Positions 6,384-7,618 of a DNA stretch of 7,618 bases are shown piece by piece. Origin of the DNA: an uncultured Burkholderiales Genera incertae sedis bacterium. Lineage in GTDB: Bacteria > Pseudomonadota > Gammaproteobacteria > Burkholderiales > Eutrophovitaceae. The notes under the pieces are model-generated. The model made no database searches. It saw nothing but the letters and a program-made list of their open reading frames with translations, and was not told where the DNA came from. Position 1 is the first letter of the stretch; each line of letters starts with the position of its first letter. Location: positions 1 through 7,618 of the forward strand of contig CAJQMS010000096.1 of the NCBI GenBank assembly GCA_905479505.1. Direction: 5' to 3'. The position numbers were made by a program, and so were the translations under genes.

Positions 6384-7358
6384 ATGGCAAGCACCGAAGA
6401 ATGGAAATTCCCCAGCTCACTGAGACCCAACCCAGAGAACCTTGAATTCGATCTAAATAAGGCGATCAATTCTGTAGTGAAGATTAAAGCGAGAATTTCT
6501 ACTGCGGCATTCACGGCTGAAATCCTTGGGACAGAACGTATTGGTAGCGGTGTTCTTATCAACGATCAGGGCTTAATATTAACCGTGGGATATTTACTCA
6601 CTGAGGCAGAGTCAATTTGGGTAACTACAAACTTCAACCAAAGTATACAAGCTCACGTGGTCGCCTATGATCAAGCGACTGGCCTCGGCTTATTACAAAC
6701 ACTTGGACCCGTCGACATTGAAGGCTGTGACCTGTCAACAACTAATTTACCAAGCCTGTCGGATAATATTTATTTTGCGAGTTACGGTGGTATTGATCAT
6801 GCATTGCAAGCAAACATAATCCGAATAGACGAATTTGCCGGCTATTGGGAGTATGTGTTGGACAAAGCCATTTACACATCGCCGCCTCATCCTCAATGGG
6901 GAGGTGCTGCGATATTTAACGGGCGAGGCCATATCATCGGAATTGGCTCGCTCTTCTTACAGGAAATATATGAAGGTCAGGATCAACAGGGCAACTTGGT
7001 CATTCCAACTCACTTGTTAGCGCCGATCATGCAGGATTTATTAGAATGCGGAAGAAGTCTAGCTCCTGCGAGACCTTGGCTTGGTGTTTACACGATAGAA
7101 TCGGAGGGTAAATTGTTTGTAAGCAGCCTAGCGCGTTTTGGGCCAGGCGAGATCGCGGGTGTGTTGAAAGGAGATCAAATTATAGGAATTGGAGAAATTA
7201 ATGCTTCAGGCTTGGCAAATTTTTTCCGCACAGTTTGGAACTTAGGTTCTGCAGGTGTGTCAGTGCCGCTCAGAATTTTGCGCGAGGGAAATCACCTAGA
7301 TCTTGTTATCAACTCGATTGACAGAAATGAATTTCTTATAAAACCCCAAACACACTAA
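6384..7358 (+). CDS. HtrA-like (S1C) pseudo-protease with PDZ domain
   Basis: The 324 residues follow the HtrA plan: trypsin-like fold at about 25-215, then a PDZ-like domain at about 228-312 (PWLGVY, GPGEIAGVLKGDQIIGIG, VPLRILREG). All three catalytic positions are altered by motif alignment. ILTVGYLL at 65-72 puts Tyr70 where HtrA has His, ATGLGLL at 98-104 puts Gly100 in place of Asp, and PQWGGAA at 170-176 puts Trp172 in place of Ser. Peptidase activity is therefore very unlikely, and a binding or scaffold role is more plausible. There is no signal peptide or membrane anchor at the N-terminus, unlike periplasmic DegP/DegS, which suggests a cytoplasmic location. I recall similar proteins annotated as S1C proteases in proteobacteria, so this looks like a conserved family, not a decaying gene; the frame is intact. 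The amidohydrolase starts 19 bases after its stop. Confidence 0.85.
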   Translation: MASTEEWKFPSSLRPNPENLEFDLNKAINSVVKIKARISTAAFTAEILGTERIGSGVLINDQGLILTVGYLLTEAESIWVTTNFNQSIQAHVVAYDQATGLGLLQTLGPVDIEGCDLSTTNLPSLSDNIYFASYGGIDHALQANIIRIDEFAGYWEYVLDKAIYTSPPHPQWGGAAIFNGRGHIIGIGSLFLQEIYEGQDQQGNLVIPTHLLAPIMQDLLECGRSLAPARPWLGVYTIESEGKLFVSSLARFGPGEIAGVLKGDQIIGIGEINASGLANFFRTVWNLGSAGVSVPLRILREGNHLDLVINSIDRNEFLIKPQTH

Positions 7359-7377
7359 AAAATCGAAAGAATTTTTT

Positions 7378-7618
7378 ATGAACGATTTATTAATCAAGAA
7401 TGGCACAATTATCGATGGCACCGGTGGGGATCGTTTTCGAGGTGATATCTCAGTCACAGATGGTTTGATAACAGGTGTTGGCAATCAACTCGGTCAAGCC
7501 AAGAGAGTGGTCGATGCGGATGGACTCTTAGTTACTCCGGGATTCATCGATGTCCATACCCACTATGACGGGCAAGTCACTTGGGATCCATATTTAACTC
7601 CTTCTACATACCATGGAG
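7378..7618 (+). CDS. D-aminoacylase-type amidohydrolase, 5' part
   Basis: The first 80 residues of a metal-dependent amidohydrolase are present and the rest lies beyond the right edge. The start has the usual opening strands of the family (LLIKNGTIIDGTGGD at residues 4-18) and the first metal-binding motif PGFIDVHTHYDGQ at 54-66, where His60 and His62 are the HxH ligands. HTHYDGQVTWDP is characteristic of N-acyl-D-amino-acid deacylase/D-aminoacylase-like enzymes, which hydrolyse N-acyl-D-amino acids or related cyclic amides. Substrate is not certain for this branch, and similar proteins of unknown substrate are common. The ATG at 7378 is preceded by a weak purine-rich site (GAAAGAA). With only 19 bases to the previous stop, co-transcription with the pseudo-protease gene is likely. 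Confidence 0.88.
   Translation, partial: MNDLLIKNGTIIDGTGGDRFRGDISVTDGLITGVGNQLGQAKRVVDADGLLVTPGFIDVHTHYDGQVTWDPYLTPSTYHG

Noticed and set aside
6384..7358. Active periplasmic serine protease (DegP/DegS-like)
   Set aside because: All three catalytic residues are replaced and no signal peptide or membrane anchor is present.
6332..7484. Short frames on both strands overlapping the pseudo-protease gene and the start of the amidohydrolase
   Set aside because: They have no family motif, and the overlapping genes have clear domain matches and consistent spacing.
1..7618. Mobile element, CRISPR array, toxin-antitoxin pair or defence island
   Set aside because: I saw no transposase, integrase, regularly spaced repeats, terminal inverted repeats or small toxin-like gene pair; the content is metabolic and regulatory.

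Overview
The window looks like chromosomal DNA of a Gram-negative proteobacterium, probably a beta- or gammaproteobacterium. The clues are a MaeB-type malic enzyme with a phosphotransacetylase-like tail, a CspA-family protein with a beta/gamma-like sequence, an OxyR with both redox cysteines, and a degenerate HtrA-like protein of a kind I recall from proteobacteria. By eye the base composition is moderately AT-rich. The lineage is inferred from protein style only. I see no rRNA, tRNA, CRISPR array, insertion sequence, integrase, phage gene or attachment site.

Layout. Positions 1-1875 are on the minus strand: an acyl-CoA synthetase that runs off the left edge (1-1507), and upstream of it a 68-residue cold-shock protein (1669-1875) with its own hairpin terminator (about 1611-1650). 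A 294-base divergent regulatory region (1876-2169) separates these from a plus-strand run that continues to the right edge: malic enzyme maeB (2170-4452), a membrane-bound histidine-rich fatty acid hydroxylase/desaturase-like protein (4541-5317), oxyR (5354-6313), a catalytically dead HtrA-like protein (6384-7358) and the first 80 codons of a D-aminoacylase-type amidohydrolase (7378-7618). Gaps in the plus-strand run are 88, 36, 70 and 19 bases. No convincing terminator lies between these genes, so one or more operons are plausible.

How the genes may fit together. The acyl-CoA synthetase makes acyl-CoA. MaeB converts malate to pyruvate plus NADPH and carries a domain that, in characterised relatives, senses acetyl-CoA. 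Both would suit growth on acetate or fatty acids. The hydroxylase-like protein is probably an oxygen-dependent di-iron lipid enzyme and is followed closely by OxyR, a peroxide sensor. This hints at, but does not prove, a link between oxygen or lipid chemistry and oxidative stress. The pseudo-protease and the amidohydrolase are only 19 bases apart and are probably co-transcribed.

I found no clear undescribed system. The most interesting items are the HtrA-like protein that has lost all three catalytic residues and lacks a signal peptide, its coupling to an amidohydrolase, the hydroxylase-oxyR neighbourhood, and an imperfect dyad in front of maeB.
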